Translations under genes and position numbers: made by a program
Part shown: positions 1 through 8,216 of the stretch, in pieces
Position numbering within the stretch: the first letter of the stretch is position 1
Layout: each line of letters begins with the position of its first letter
Notes under the pieces: generated by a model
Databases searched by the model: none
What the model saw: the letters and a program-made list of their open reading frames with translations, nothing else
What the model was told of the DNA's origin: nothing
Origin: CAYYTU01 sp964474655
Lineage (GTDB): Bacteria > Chloroflexota > Anaerolineae > B4-G1
Length of the DNA: 31,793 bases
NCBI GenBank assembly: GCA_964474655.1
Contig: CAYYTU010000035.1
Location: forward strand, 1 to 31,793
Reading direction: 5' to 3'

Positions 1-2
1 GG

Positions 3-1967
3 CAGGCGGCCTACGCGGCCGGCGTCTACACCGAGTTTATGGAGCAGCGCTCGCCAGGCCACACCGTGCTCGACGACAAGATCTACCACCAGGGGATGCG
101 CGATTTTCAGCGCGAGATCGACGAGCAGCTGACGAGCCTGGACTACCTGAACGACCCCAAGGCCTACGACAAGCAGGAGCAGCTCAAGGCGATGCACATC
201 AGCGCCGAGGCACTGATCCGCTTCGCCGAGCGCCACACCGAACGGGCAAGCGAATTGGCGGCGCAGGAGAGCGATCCGCAGCGCCAGCAGGAGCTGGAGC
301 GCATCGCCGACATCTGCGCCCGCGTCCCGGCCCAGGCCCCGCGCGACTTCTGGGAGGCGCTCCAATACTACTGGTTCGTCCACCTCGGCGTGACCACCGA
401 GCTCAACCCCTGGGACGCCTTCTGCCCCGGTCACCTGGATCAGCACCTCTACCCATTCTACGAGCGCGGCCTGGCGGAAGGCACGCTCACCCACGAGCAG
501 GCCGAGGAGCTGCTCCAGTGTTTGTGGATCAAGTTCGACAATCAGCCCGCGCCGCCCAAGGTGGGCGTCACGGCCCAGGAGAGCAGCACCTACACCGACT
601 TCGTGCAGATCAACATCGGCGGGCTGAAGCGCGACGGCTCCGACGGCGTCAACGCGCTCTCCTACCTGCTGCTGGACGTAATCGCCGCGATGCGCCAGGT
701 GCAGCCCAACCCCTCGGTGCAGGTCAGCAAGAAGAGCCCGCGGCGCTTCGTGCGCCACGCGGCCGAGGTGATCCGCCAGGGGATGGGCAAGCCCGATCTC
801 TTCAACTGCGATCTGGTGGTGCAGGAGCTGGTGCGGCAGGGCAAGTCGGTCGAGGACGCGCGCCAGGGCGGCACCAGCGGCTGCGTGGAGACCGGGGCCT
901 TCGGCAAGGAGAGCTACATTCTGACCGGTTACTTCAACATGCCCAAGGTGCTGGAGCTCACGCTCAACAACGGGCTCGATCCGCGCACGGGCGAGCGAAT
1001 CGGGCTGGCGACCGGCGATCCGACCGAGTTCGAGACCTTCGAGGAGCTCTTCGCGGCCTATCGGAAGCAGCTGCAACACTTCATCGAGGTCAAGATCCGC
1101 GGCAACAACGTCATCGAGCGGCTCTACGCGCGGCATCTGCCGGCACCGTTCCTCTCGCTGCTGACCGATGATTGCATCGCCCGCGGCAAGGATTACCACG
1201 ACGGCGGGGCGTGCTACAACACCAACTACATCCAGGGCGTGGGGCTGGGCACGATGGCCGACGCCCTGACCGCGCTCAAGGTTCACGTCTTTGACGAGGA
1301 CGAGGGGACGCTCTCGATGGAGGAGCTGCTGGCGGCGCTGGAGCGCGACTTCGAGGGACCTGTGGACGCGCGCTTGCGCCAGTTGCTGCTGAACCGCACG
1401 CCGCGCTACGGCAACGACGACGATGACGCCGACGCGGTGATGGTGGAGGTCTTCGAGGCCTACGTCGAGGCCATCGACGGGCGCCCGACGCCGCGCGGCG
1501 GTACCTATCGGGTCAATATGCTGCCCACGACCTGCCACGTTTACTTCGGCTCGGTCATCGGGGCCACGCCCGACGGGCGCCGGGCCGGCAAGCCGCTCTC
1601 CGAGGGCATCTCGCCGGTGCAGGGCGCGGATCGGAAGGGGCCGACGGCGGTGCTGAAGTCGGTGACCAAGATGGACCACGTGCGCACCGGCGGCACGCTG
1701 CTCAACCAGAAGTTCACGCCGCGCTTGCTCCAGAGCGATGAGGGGCTGGAGAAGTTCGTGCAGTTGATCCGCACCTACTTCAGGCTGGACGGGCACCACA
1801 TCCAGTTCAATGTGGTCGACGCGGAGACGCTGCGGGCGGCGCAGGCGCACCCGGAGCAGTACCGCGACCTGATCGTGCGCGTGGCGGGTTACAGCGACTA
1901 CTTCTGCGACCTGAGCGAGGCGCTGCAGGAGGAGATCATCGCGCGGACGGAGCACCGGACGTTCTGA
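3..1967 (+). CDS. glycyl radical enzyme, 5'-truncated by window edge; trans-4-hydroxy-L-proline dehydratase-like
   Basis: C-terminal about 654 residues of a pyruvate formate-lyase/dehydratase-type glycyl radical enzyme. The frame stays open to the left edge (upstream residues read AAGVYTEF), so the first ATG at 39 is internal; the family is about 780-800 residues, so roughly 130 are missing. The thiyl-radical cysteine lies in GTSGCVETG (codon 882-884), with the glutamate two residues on that dehydratases, decarboxylases and lyases use as a base; true pyruvate formate-lyase has a Cys-Cys pair there. The radical glycine is in RVAGYS (codon 1887-1889), 25 residues from the C-terminus. The block FGKESYILTGYFN after the cysteine resembles HypD, which dehydrates trans-4-hydroxyproline to pyrroline-5-carboxylate, but the substrate is inferred from memory of the family only. 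It needs a radical SAM activase, which is not in the window and may lie upstream. The enzyme is oxygen-sensitive, so it implies anaerobic metabolism. Family certain, substrate uncertain. Confidence 0.93.
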   Translation, partial: QAAYAAGVYTEFMEQRSPGHTVLDDKIYHQGMRDFQREIDEQLTSLDYLNDPKAYDKQEQLKAMHISAEALIRFAERHTERASELAAQESDPQRQQELERIADICARVPAQAPRDFWEALQYYWFVHLGVTTELNPWDAFCPGHLDQHLYPFYERGLAEGTLTHEQAEELLQCLWIKFDNQPAPPKVGVTAQESSTYTDFVQINIGGLKRDGSDGVNALSYLLLDVIAAMRQVQPNPSVQVSKKSPRRFVRHAAEVIRQGMGKPDLFNCDLVVQELVRQGKSVEDARQGGTSGCVETGAFGKESYILTGYFNMPKVLELTLNNGLDPRTGERIGLATGDPTEFETFEELFAAYRKQLQHFIEVKIRGNNVIERLYARHLPAPFLSLLTDDCIARGKDYHDGGACYNTNYIQGVGLGTMADALTALKVHVFDEDEGTLSMEELLAALERDFEGPVDARLRQLLLNRTPRYGNDDDDADAVMVEVFEAYVEAIDGRPTPRGGTYRVNMLPTTCHVYFGSVIGATPDGRRAGKPLSEGISPVQGADRKGPTAVLKSVTKMDHVRTGGTLLNQKFTPRLLQSDEGLEKFVQLIRTYFRLDGHHIQFNVVDAETLRAAQAHPEQYRDLIVRVAGYSDYFCDLSEALQEEIIARTEHRTF

Positions 1968-1976
1968 GCCAGCGCT

Positions 1977-2014
1977 ACTACACTATGCCCGTTAGCTTCA
2001 TCGCCTAGTGTAGT
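1977..2014 (+). terminator. 9-bp inverted repeat after the glycyl radical enzyme gene
   Basis: ACTACACTA at 1977-1985 and TAGTGTAGT at 2006-2014 are perfect inverse complements with a 20-nt loop, starting 10 nt after the stop codon. The position suits a transcription terminator or 3' stabilising hairpin. No U-run follows (TCCTTG), so it is not a textbook intrinsic terminator. Confidence 0.35.
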
Positions 2015-2096
2015 TCCTTGCACAGACTTGGCATCTCTTGATTAACGCGGGAATCGTCGTGGCGCTGTTTCTGATTGTAAAAAAGTGAGGAACCCG

Positions 2097-2906
2097 ATGA
2101 AGATTCTGTTTATTCTGATTGGCGTTATCGTTGCCCTGGCTCTACTGGTCTGGCTGGGACTACAGATCAAGCCGCAACCCTTCCCGGCTTTTTCCCCGCA
2201 AGGGTCGACGATGGAGACCGTCCCGCTGCCCGATGACCTGCCCGCGCCGGTGGAACGGTTCTACCGCGAGCTGTACGGCGATCGCGTCCCGGTGATCGAG
2301 TCGGCGGTGCTCAGCGGGCGGGCTCAGATGCGCATCAAGGGGATCACTTTCCCGGCTCGCTTCCGCTTTGTCCACGCCGCGGGGCAGGACTACCGGCATT
2401 ACATTGAGACGACGATCTTCGGCCTGCCGCTGATGCAGGTCAACGAGCACTATCTGGACGGCAAGAGCCGCCTGGAACTCCCCTTCGGGATCGAGGAAGG
2501 GGCGAAAGTGGACCAGGGGGCCAACCTGGCGCTGTGGGGTGAATCGATCTGGTTCCCGTCGCTGTTCGTCACCGACCCGCGCGTGCGTTGGGAATCGATT
2601 GATGAGGAGACGGCCTTGCTGATCGTGCCCTTCGGCGAGAAAGAGCAACAATTCGTCGCTCGCTTCGATCCGGAGACTGGGATGCTCCGCTTCCTGGAGG
2701 CGATGCGATACAAGGGTACCGAAAGCACGGGCAAGACCCTTTGGGTCAACGAGGCCTTGCGCTGGCGGACCATCGACGAGCACACCATCCCGTCGGTCGG
2801 CGCGGTCAACTGGTTCGACGAGGGCACTCCCTGGGCCGTCTTCACCGTGGAGGATGTGGTCTACAACGCCGACGTGACGGGCTACGTTCAACAGAAGGGG
2901 CTTTGA
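2097..2906 (+). CDS. membrane-anchored DUF6920/DUF6544-like protein
   Basis: Protein of 269 residues with one N-terminal membrane helix (about residues 3-23, hydrophobic run ILFILIGVIVALALLVWLGL) and a mostly beta-rich soluble part outside the membrane. The segments LPAPVERFYRELYGD and RAQMRIKGITFPARFRF near the N-terminus and the ending with VYNADVTGY match what I remember of the DUF6920 (formerly DUF6544) family, whose function is unknown. I chose the ATG at 2097 because AGTGAGG lies 6 nt in front of it; a GTG at 2085 would start inside that ribosome site. It lies 33 bp before the Lnt-like gene and may be co-transcribed with it. No enzymatic motif is visible. Confidence 0.8.
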   Translation: MKILFILIGVIVALALLVWLGLQIKPQPFPAFSPQGSTMETVPLPDDLPAPVERFYRELYGDRVPVIESAVLSGRAQMRIKGITFPARFRFVHAAGQDYRHYIETTIFGLPLMQVNEHYLDGKSRLELPFGIEEGAKVDQGANLALWGESIWFPSLFVTDPRVRWESIDEETALLIVPFGEKEQQFVARFDPETGMLRFLEAMRYKGTESTGKTLWVNEALRWRTIDEHTIPSVGAVNWFDEGTPWAVFTVEDVVYNADVTGYVQQKGL

Positions 2907-2939
2907 TCGGTCAAACGAGCACCATAGGAGTATGCAGCG

Positions 2940-4403
2940 ATGAGCATCATTGATTGGACCACCATACGACGCACCGCGCTGGGCCTGATGCTGGCGGCCC
3001 TGAGCGCGGCCCTGTTCACATTGGCCTTTCCGCCCTACGACCTGTGGCCCTTGATCTTCGTCGGGCTGGTGCCCATGCTCGTGGCCCAGCACCGGGTGAT
3101 GCCCGCTCGGCTCTCCGGGCTGGCCTGCGGCATCGGTGTGGGGGGCTTCTTCTGGGGCTACTTCGGCGATATGTTCCGGGGCGGGCCATGGTTTATGCGC
3201 TGGCTGCCGCTCTTCATCGCGCTGTTCTCGACCCTGGACAGCAGCCGCGACCGCGCCTTCCACCGTCGCACGGGCTATCGCTGGTTCGTGCTCCACGGCG
3301 CGGCGGTCTGGGTTGGGGTGGAGATGATTCGTGGCTTCGTGCCCATGATCGGCGTCTGGGGCTTCGCGGCCAACGCGCTCTACGCCCAACCCTGGCTGAT
3401 CCAGCCGGTGAGCGTCTTCGGCATCTACGGCCTCAGCCTGCTGATCCTGCTGGTCAACTACGTCCTGGGCCTGGACGCGCTGACCATCTTCGACCGCTTC
3501 TGGCGTCTGGACGAGGACGTGCGCCCGGTGGATGTGTCCGTGATGAAACGGTGGCTCATCGGTGTGGCGGTCATTCTGATAGCCTGGACCGGCTTCTCCG
3601 TTTTACGCTTTACGTTTGACGTTTCGCACGACGCCCCATCCGTCCGCGTTGCCGCCATCCACCCCGCCTTCAAGATTGAGACCGATGAGGGGCTGGAGCA
3701 AATCTACGATCTCACCCGTCAGGCCGCCGAGCGAGGCGCCGAGCTGATCGTCTGGAACGAGAGCGCGCTGTCCTTCGACCCCCAGCAGGTCCACACTGAA
3801 GAGCTGCGCGAGCTGGCGGCCGAGACCGGGGCGCACTTGGCGATCGGCTACAGCGTGGAGACGGAACGGGGGTTGCGCAACGAAGCCACGGTGCTCACGC
3901 CCGCGGGCGAGTTCCTGGGCGTCTACGGCAAGGATCATCCGGTGGCCTGGGGCGGCGAGACCAGCCTGACGCGCGGCACCTATCCGGCCTACGAGACCTC
4001 GCTGGGCACCATCGGCGCCATCATCTGCTACGACCTCGACTTCACCGACACGGCCCGCAAGGTGGTGCGCAACGGCGCCCGGCTGATTGCGGTGCCCTCC
4101 TTCGACTGGCCCGCCATCGCGCACAAGCACTATAGCCACGTCGTCTTCCGCGCCGTGGAGAATCGTGTGCCGATGGTCAAGGCCGACGTGGGCTTCGATT
4201 CGGCCATCGTCGACGCGCGAGGGCGCATCATCGAGCACCAAGTCACGCCCAAGCCGGAGCAGGCGGTGCTGGTGGCTGACGTGCCGCTTGGTCCGGCGGA
4301 CGCGCCGGCCATTCGGCTGGGCGATTGGATCGGCTGGCTGGCGCTGGCGGGCATCGTGGCCTTTGTGGTGCTCGATCTGCTCACGGCGTTGAGAGAGGAC
4401 TGA
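2940..4403 (+). CDS. lnt: apolipoprotein N-acyltransferase-like protein (membrane domain plus nitrilase domain)
   Basis: 487 residues. The first 225 hold about six to seven membrane helices, including the typical Lnt start in which a PPYDLWPL motif follows the first helix. From about residue 234 there is a carbon-nitrogen hydrolase (nitrilase) domain with the Glu-Lys-Cys triad: E274 in WNES, K331 in YGKDHP and C363 in ICYD. E340 (WGGE) may correspond to the second glutamate important in Lnt. Lnt moves an acyl chain from phospholipid to the N-terminal cysteine of lipoproteins at the outer face of the cytoplasmic membrane. Length and order of parts fit E. coli Lnt (512 residues). The middle of the membrane part is divergent, so a related membrane nitrilase with another amine or acyl substrate cannot be excluded. 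Ribosome site AGGAG lies 9 nt before the ATG. Confidence 0.85.
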   Translation: MSIIDWTTIRRTALGLMLAALSAALFTLAFPPYDLWPLIFVGLVPMLVAQHRVMPARLSGLACGIGVGGFFWGYFGDMFRGGPWFMRWLPLFIALFSTLDSSRDRAFHRRTGYRWFVLHGAAVWVGVEMIRGFVPMIGVWGFAANALYAQPWLIQPVSVFGIYGLSLLILLVNYVLGLDALTIFDRFWRLDEDVRPVDVSVMKRWLIGVAVILIAWTGFSVLRFTFDVSHDAPSVRVAAIHPAFKIETDEGLEQIYDLTRQAAERGAELIVWNESALSFDPQQVHTEELRELAAETGAHLAIGYSVETERGLRNEATVLTPAGEFLGVYGKDHPVAWGGETSLTRGTYPAYETSLGTIGAIICYDLDFTDTARKVVRNGARLIAVPSFDWPAIAHKHYSHVVFRAVENRVPMVKADVGFDSAIVDARGRIIEHQVTPKPEQAVLVADVPLGPADAPAIRLGDWIGWLALAGIVAFVVLDLLTALRED

Positions 4404-4458
4404 TGAGGCGACGGGTGCAACGACCATTCTTGAGCCGACGCTCGAAGCTTTTCGTCTT

Positions 4459-4480
4459 GGGGCCGACATTTGTGGTCCCC
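4459..4480 (+). terminator. small GC hairpin downstream of the Lnt-like gene
   Basis: GGGGCC and GGTCCCC pair around a 9-nt loop, 56 nt after the stop codon and followed by TTCT. The stem is short with one bulge, so this is a weak terminator candidate. The rest of the 209-bp gap up to 4612 holds a second weak inverted repeat (TGCTACC 4554-4560 / GGTAGCA 4580-4586) and the strong ribosome site AAAGGAGG for the next gene. Confidence 0.3.
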
Positions 4481-4612
4481 TTCTGTGAAACAAAACCGCC
4501 GTTGGCTGCGTATGTACTGTGAGATATGAAGGTGGTCGGATGCAAGTGACGCTTGCTACCATTCTCGGAAAAGGCATTCGGTAGCATACAGAGTATCAAA
4601 GGAGGCTAGAGA

Positions 4613-5068
4613 ATGGATTACGGTAACATCTTGGTGCGAGCCTGGGACATCATTTGGGAGCACAAATTTCTGATTCTGCTCGGGGTACTGGTGGCGCTGG
4701 CCTGCGTCTTGGTGCCGATTGGATTGGTGTTGGGCTTGTTGCGCGCCTTTGCCAATCGGGCCTGCATGCTGGAGGATCTGGGCGTGTTCGCCTCTTACCG
4801 ACGAGGCGTGAACGTGCTCCTGGGAAATTTCGGCCCGGCGTTGATCCTGTTCTTGATCCAGATCGCCATCAGCATCGGTATTGGGATTGCGATGTTCCTG
4901 CCCGGCTTGGTGATGGTGCTGTGCTGCATCCTGTGGCCGCTACTGCTGCTCATTCAGGGGGCGGTGGCCGCCTACTTTTCCACTCTGTGGACGCTGGCCT
5001 GGCGCCAGTGGACCGGGTTGACGGGGCATGAGGTCACCGTCGCGGAGGCCGGTATCTCGCGGGTTTGA
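4613..5068 (+). CDS. small polytopic membrane protein of unknown function
   Basis: 151 residues with three or four hydrophobic segments (about 18-48, 82-104 and 105-135). The start is well supported by AAAGGAGG about 10 nt upstream of the ATG. The N-terminus (MDYGNILVRAWDIIWEHK) and the middle block (RAFANRACMLED then RRGVNVLLGNFGP) resemble conserved ends of larger Chloroflexota membrane proteins of roughly 250-330 residues, in which, as I remember them, these blocks are separated by about 100 residues. Here they are joined directly, so this may be a shortened member of that family. No catalytic motif is seen. It sits 67 bp before another small membrane protein in the same direction. Confidence 0.75.
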   Translation: MDYGNILVRAWDIIWEHKFLILLGVLVALACVLVPIGLVLGLLRAFANRACMLEDLGVFASYRRGVNVLLGNFGPALILFLIQIAISIGIGIAMFLPGLVMVLCCILWPLLLLIQGAVAAYFSTLWTLAWRQWTGLTGHEVTVAEAGISRV

Positions 5069-5135
5069 TCTCGGGCGGTGGAGCGCGGGTCGCTTGTCTG
5101 GGACTGGCTTCTGACTGAGAGAGGAGGTAGAGTTT

Positions 5136-5456
5136 ATGAACATTCGACCTGGTAGGACGCGATCGTTGATCGGCGGTGTGATGGCGCTCGTCGTGATGGT
5201 GACCGGTTTGCTGATGATCTCCCGCGCTGGCGGGATAGGCGGCGGGATGATGGGGCCGTTTATGATCATCTGGGTCGTGGTCGGCTTGCTTGGTGCCGGT
5301 CTATCGTTCTATAATGCCTTCAGCGAAAAGGGCGTGCCGCTGTATGAGCTTCAGACCGACGACGAAGGATCCGGCGCTTTTTGCCCGCAATGCGGCAGGT
5401 CGGTTGAGCCCAGTGATCAATTCTGCCGCCACTGCGGCGCAACGCTGGATACGTAA
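5136..5456 (+). CDS. zinc-ribbon membrane protein
   Basis: 106 residues: two membrane helices (about 9-28 and 37-57) followed by a cytoplasmic-type tail ending in a zinc ribbon with two CxxC pairs, FCPQCG and FCRHCG, 15 residues apart, at the extreme C-terminus. Such double CxxC knuckles bind one zinc ion. Function is unknown; the arrangement suggests a small membrane protein with a metal-binding tail for protein or nucleic-acid contacts. Ribosome site GAGGAGGT is 7 nt before the ATG. It may form a unit with the small membrane protein just upstream. Confidence 0.8.
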   Translation: MNIRPGRTRSLIGGVMALVVMVTGLLMISRAGGIGGGMMGPFMIIWVVVGLLGAGLSFYNAFSEKGVPLYELQTDDEGSGAFCPQCGRSVEPSDQFCRHCGATLDT

Positions 5457-5559
5457 AAGCAAGCAACAATGAGTAAGACGCTCAATACCAAATTAGAGAA
5501 CCGACAAGACGCCTCTGTCAAGCGGTCGAGAGGCCAGCCCAGCTCGAGGGAATGATTAT

Positions 5560-6351
5560 ATGGCCTCCTACGATGTTATGACCAAACAACGACGGTGGCT
5601 TCTGGTCCTGGTGGGGCTGTACGCGCTGGCGGCTGTGGTTTATATCTTTATACCCGGCGGTGGCTTGGCGATGGCCGACGCGTTCGAGGGGGCGACGCTC
5701 GATATGGCGCCCTGGCAGCTGGCCTTGAGCAACGTCGCCCTGATCCTGCTGCTCTACGCGCCGCTGGGGCTGGCGGGGCTTTGGCTGGCGCGTAGGGCGG
5801 GCCTGCCCGGCGTCTTCCGGCCGGAGGCCGACGCCCGGGCTTGGTTCTGGCGTCCGATGGAGCTCGGCCTCACGGCCGGCGTGATCCTGGTGGTGCTGGA
5901 TACGCTGGCGCGGCTGGTGAGCGACTTCGAGGGCTTCCCGCATCCGCCGTTCCCGGCCTCATTGCTGGCTTCTTTCACTGCCGGCGTCGGCGAGGAGCTG
6001 ATGTTCCGGCTGGTGGTGATGAGCCTGTGGGTCGTGATCTTACAGTGGTTGTTCTCCCGATTGGCGTCGAAGGCGGCAGCACGTCGCTGGGCGCTCTGGA
6101 TCGCCAATGGGCTGGCGGCGCTGGCCTTCGCCGCGGCTCATCTGGGCACAGCGCTGGCTGTGGAAGGTGCCGCGACGCCATTGGCGCTATCGCCGATGAT
6201 GCTGGCGGAGATCATGGTGCTCAACGGATTAGTGGGCGTGCTGGCCGGAGCTGCATTTGTGCGAGATGGACTTGTAGCAGCGGCTGGTGTTCACTTCTGG
6301 ACCGATGTAGTCTGGCATGTGCTTTTTGGCGCGTTATCGGGTATGATGTAG
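5560..6351 (+). CDS. CPBP family intramembrane metalloprotease (CAAX protease-like)
   Basis: 263 residues, about seven membrane helices. The three family motifs are present in order: GEELMFR (E145, E146, R150), AAAHLG (H194) and HFWTD (H245, D249), which together make the intramembrane glutamate/histidine active site of Rce1-like CPBP proteases. Bacterial members process peptides or give self-immunity in bacteriocin clusters, or have unknown targets. No bacteriocin or peptide gene is visible nearby, so the substrate is open. Start chosen at ATG 5560, 8 nt after CGAGGGA; an N-terminal stretch MASYDVMTKQRR precedes the first helix. Confidence 0.85.
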   Translation: MASYDVMTKQRRWLLVLVGLYALAAVVYIFIPGGGLAMADAFEGATLDMAPWQLALSNVALILLLYAPLGLAGLWLARRAGLPGVFRPEADARAWFWRPMELGLTAGVILVVLDTLARLVSDFEGFPHPPFPASLLASFTAGVGEELMFRLVVMSLWVVILQWLFSRLASKAAARRWALWIANGLAALAFAAAHLGTALAVEGAATPLALSPMMLAEIMVLNGLVGVLAGAAFVRDGLVAAAGVHFWTDVVWHVLFGALSGMM

Positions 6352-6382
6352 GTAAGTTTTTAGTCCTTGATGGGAGGGTGAG

Positions 6383-6880
6383 ATGGATCAGAAGACACTG
6401 GTAGCTTATGCCACGCGCACTGGAACCACACAGGAGGTGGCCGAGGTTGTGGGGGAGACGTTGATGGAGAACGGCGTAGCGGTCGACGTGCGCAACGTGA
6501 AGGAGGTGCGTGATTTAGAGCCTTACCGCGCCGTGGTGCTCGGAAGCGCCATCCGCGCCGGTAACCTGATGCCTGAAGCCCTCGAGTTCGTGGAGACGAA
6601 TCGAGAAGCGCTTGCCCAGATGCCGGTGGCCTACTTTGTCGTCTGCGCCACGATGCAGGAAGATACGGCAGAGAACCAGCGTCAGGTGGCGGCCTACCTG
6701 GATCCGCTGCGCGAGATGGTCGAACCGGTGAAGGAAGGACTCTTCGCCGGGGCGATCGACTTTAGCAAACTCTCCTTGCCGTTGCGGCTGATTCTGAAAG
6801 TTATGAAGGCAGAGGAGGGCGACTGGCGCGACTGGGGCGCTATCCGCGCCTGGGCCGCCGAGCTCCACGCATTGCTGTAA
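6383..6880 (+). CDS. flavodoxin-domain protein, HemG-like
   Basis: 165 residues with a single flavodoxin fold. The FMN phosphate loop is at the N-terminus (YATRTGTTQE, residues 9-18), followed by VVLGSAIRAG around residue 50 and FVVCATMQED near residue 90. Length and motifs match the menaquinone-dependent protoporphyrinogen IX dehydrogenase (HemG, about 180 residues) and its many relatives called only flavodoxin domain proteins. No other haem-synthesis gene is in the window, so the haem role is not supported by context. GGAGGG lies about 6 nt before the ATG. It starts 31 bp after the CPBP gene and is convergent with the radical SAM gene on the other strand. Confidence 0.85.
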   Translation: MDQKTLVAYATRTGTTQEVAEVVGETLMENGVAVDVRNVKEVRDLEPYRAVVLGSAIRAGNLMPEALEFVETNREALAQMPVAYFVVCATMQEDTAENQRQVAAYLDPLREMVEPVKEGLFAGAIDFSKLSLPLRLILKVMKAEEGDWRDWGAIRAWAAELHALL

Positions 6881-6914
6881 CTTGCTCTTGTACTTTCAGA
6901 TTTTTGAGGAGCAG

Positions 6915-6929
6915 AGACTTCGGAAGTCT
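6915..6929. repeat. palindromic repeat AGACTTCGGAAGTCT, copy 1
   Basis: A perfect 7-bp inverted repeat (AGACTTC/GAAGTCT) around one central base, in the 155-bp gap between convergent genes. The same 15-mer recurs at 17029-17043, and a one-mismatch copy in the opposite orientation is at 17114-17128. All three are in non-coding DNA, which suggests a small interspersed repeat. Confidence 0.6.
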
Positions 6930-7035
6930 GGAGTCGCTAAACTGCAGGAGTTGAGCTGTAAGGTAATCTGAGCTGGCGTGCTGTGTCCGACAAGACGGCT
7001 GAGCTACTCGCCAGGCGGCGACAGCCCGTCGTCGC

Positions 7036-8073
7036 TTAAAACCGCATTCGGGGGGGGGCCTTCTCCATCTCGACTCCGGCTACCATCGTGCCACACCGCG
7101 GGCAGCGAGAGTCCGAATCAACGTTATTCTCCACCAGCCGGTAGCCCGTGCGGCGAATCAACACTTTTCCGCATTGGTGGCATTGGGTATTGCCCTCGCC
7201 TGGGATGTTGCCCACGTAGACGGAGTAGAGCCCTTCGTCTTGGCCGATTGCCTGCGCCTCGCGCAAGGTCGAGATGGGGGTGGGGGGTCTATCCGTCATC
7301 TGATAGGAGGGGCGGAAGCGGCTGATGTGCCAGGGCGTCTCTGGCCCCAGCTCCTGTGCAATGAAGCGAGCGACGTCTCGCAGCTCATCGGGCTCGTCGT
7401 TGAGTCCGGGAATGACCAGGGTCGTCACCTCCAGCCAGATGTTGAACGCTTTCATCCTCTTCAGGCTATTCAGGACTGGCTGTAGTCGCCCGCCGATATA
7501 CTCACGATACGTCTCGTCGCGGAACGCCTTCAGATCGACGTTGGCGGCGTCGAGGTAAGGAGCGATCGTCTCCACCGCTTCCGTAGTCATAAAGCCATTG
7601 GTCACGTAGATATTGACCAGATCCTTCTCGTGGGCCAGGCGGGCGATATCGTAGGAATACTCGAAGAAGATCGTCGGCTCGGTGTACGTGTAGGCGATGC
7701 CCCGGCAGCCGGTACGTTGGGCGGATTCGACGATCTCCTCGGCGCTGGCCTCCGTCGCCATCCTGAAGTGTTGTTCCTGGGGGTCCTGGGATATATCTGC
7801 GTTCTGGCACCACTGGCAGCGGAAGTTGCAGCCTGGCGTCGCGATGGAGTAGATGGTTGAGCCAGGGTGGAAGTGGAGCAACGGCTTCTTCTCCACCGGA
7901 TCCACGTGCTTGGCGATGGTGCGTCCATAAGCGAGCGTGTAGAGGGTGCCGCCTCGGTTCTCTCGTACCCCACAGATGCCTCGCTTCCCCGCGGCAATCT
8001 GGCAGTTATGAGCGCAGAGCCGACATTCTACTCGCTCTTCCGGTAGCGACTGGTAGAGCATTGCCTCTTTCAT
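7036..8073 (-). CDS. amrS: AmmeMemoRadiSam system radical SAM enzyme (AmrS-like)
   Basis: 345 residues. The radical SAM cluster motif is GCNFRCQWCQN (C82, C86, C89), followed by the typical YTYTEPTIFFEY segment. It has an extra N-terminal cysteine group (C17, C20, C24, C34 in CRLCAHNC...GICG) and a C-terminal zinc-ribbon-like part (CHQC then CPRC), as in the PflA-like family that TIGRFAM names the AmmeMemoRadiSam radical SAM enzyme. Family members usually lie with genes for AMMECR1 and Memo homologues; neither is here. The reaction is unknown; activation of a glycyl radical enzyme has been suggested for relatives by similarity only. Start ATG at 8073 has GTGAG about 8 nt upstream. The last codons contain a run of nine G/C bases (7050-7058), where length errors could change the C-terminus. 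Confidence 0.9.
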   Translation of the reverse strand: MKEAMLYQSLPEERVECRLCAHNCQIAAGKRGICGVRENRGGTLYTLAYGRTIAKHVDPVEKKPLLHFHPGSTIYSIATPGCNFRCQWCQNADISQDPQEQHFRMATEASAEEIVESAQRTGCRGIAYTYTEPTIFFEYSYDIARLAHEKDLVNIYVTNGFMTTEAVETIAPYLDAANVDLKAFRDETYREYIGGRLQPVLNSLKRMKAFNIWLEVTTLVIPGLNDEPDELRDVARFIAQELGPETPWHISRFRPSYQMTDRPPTPISTLREAQAIGQDEGLYSVYVGNIPGEGNTQCHQCGKVLIRRTGYRLVENNVDSDSRCPRCGTMVAGVEMEKAPPRMRF

Positions 8074-8216
8074 CGTATTCTCACTCTTTCGTGGATTGCC
8101 TGCTGTCTTACCCGCTGGCGGACGCGCTGGTTTTTCGTGAGGTCTCTGGTGATCTGAGCTGGACCTCTTCTGTGATATCGGGGGCCACGCCCGCCAGCTG
8201 GTGTGCTTCTAGTTTG

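Noticed and set aside
5469..5555. 28-codon open frame between the zinc-ribbon and CPBP genes
   Set aside because: ATG without a ribosome site, no recognisable features, and it overlaps the ribosome site of the CPBP gene.
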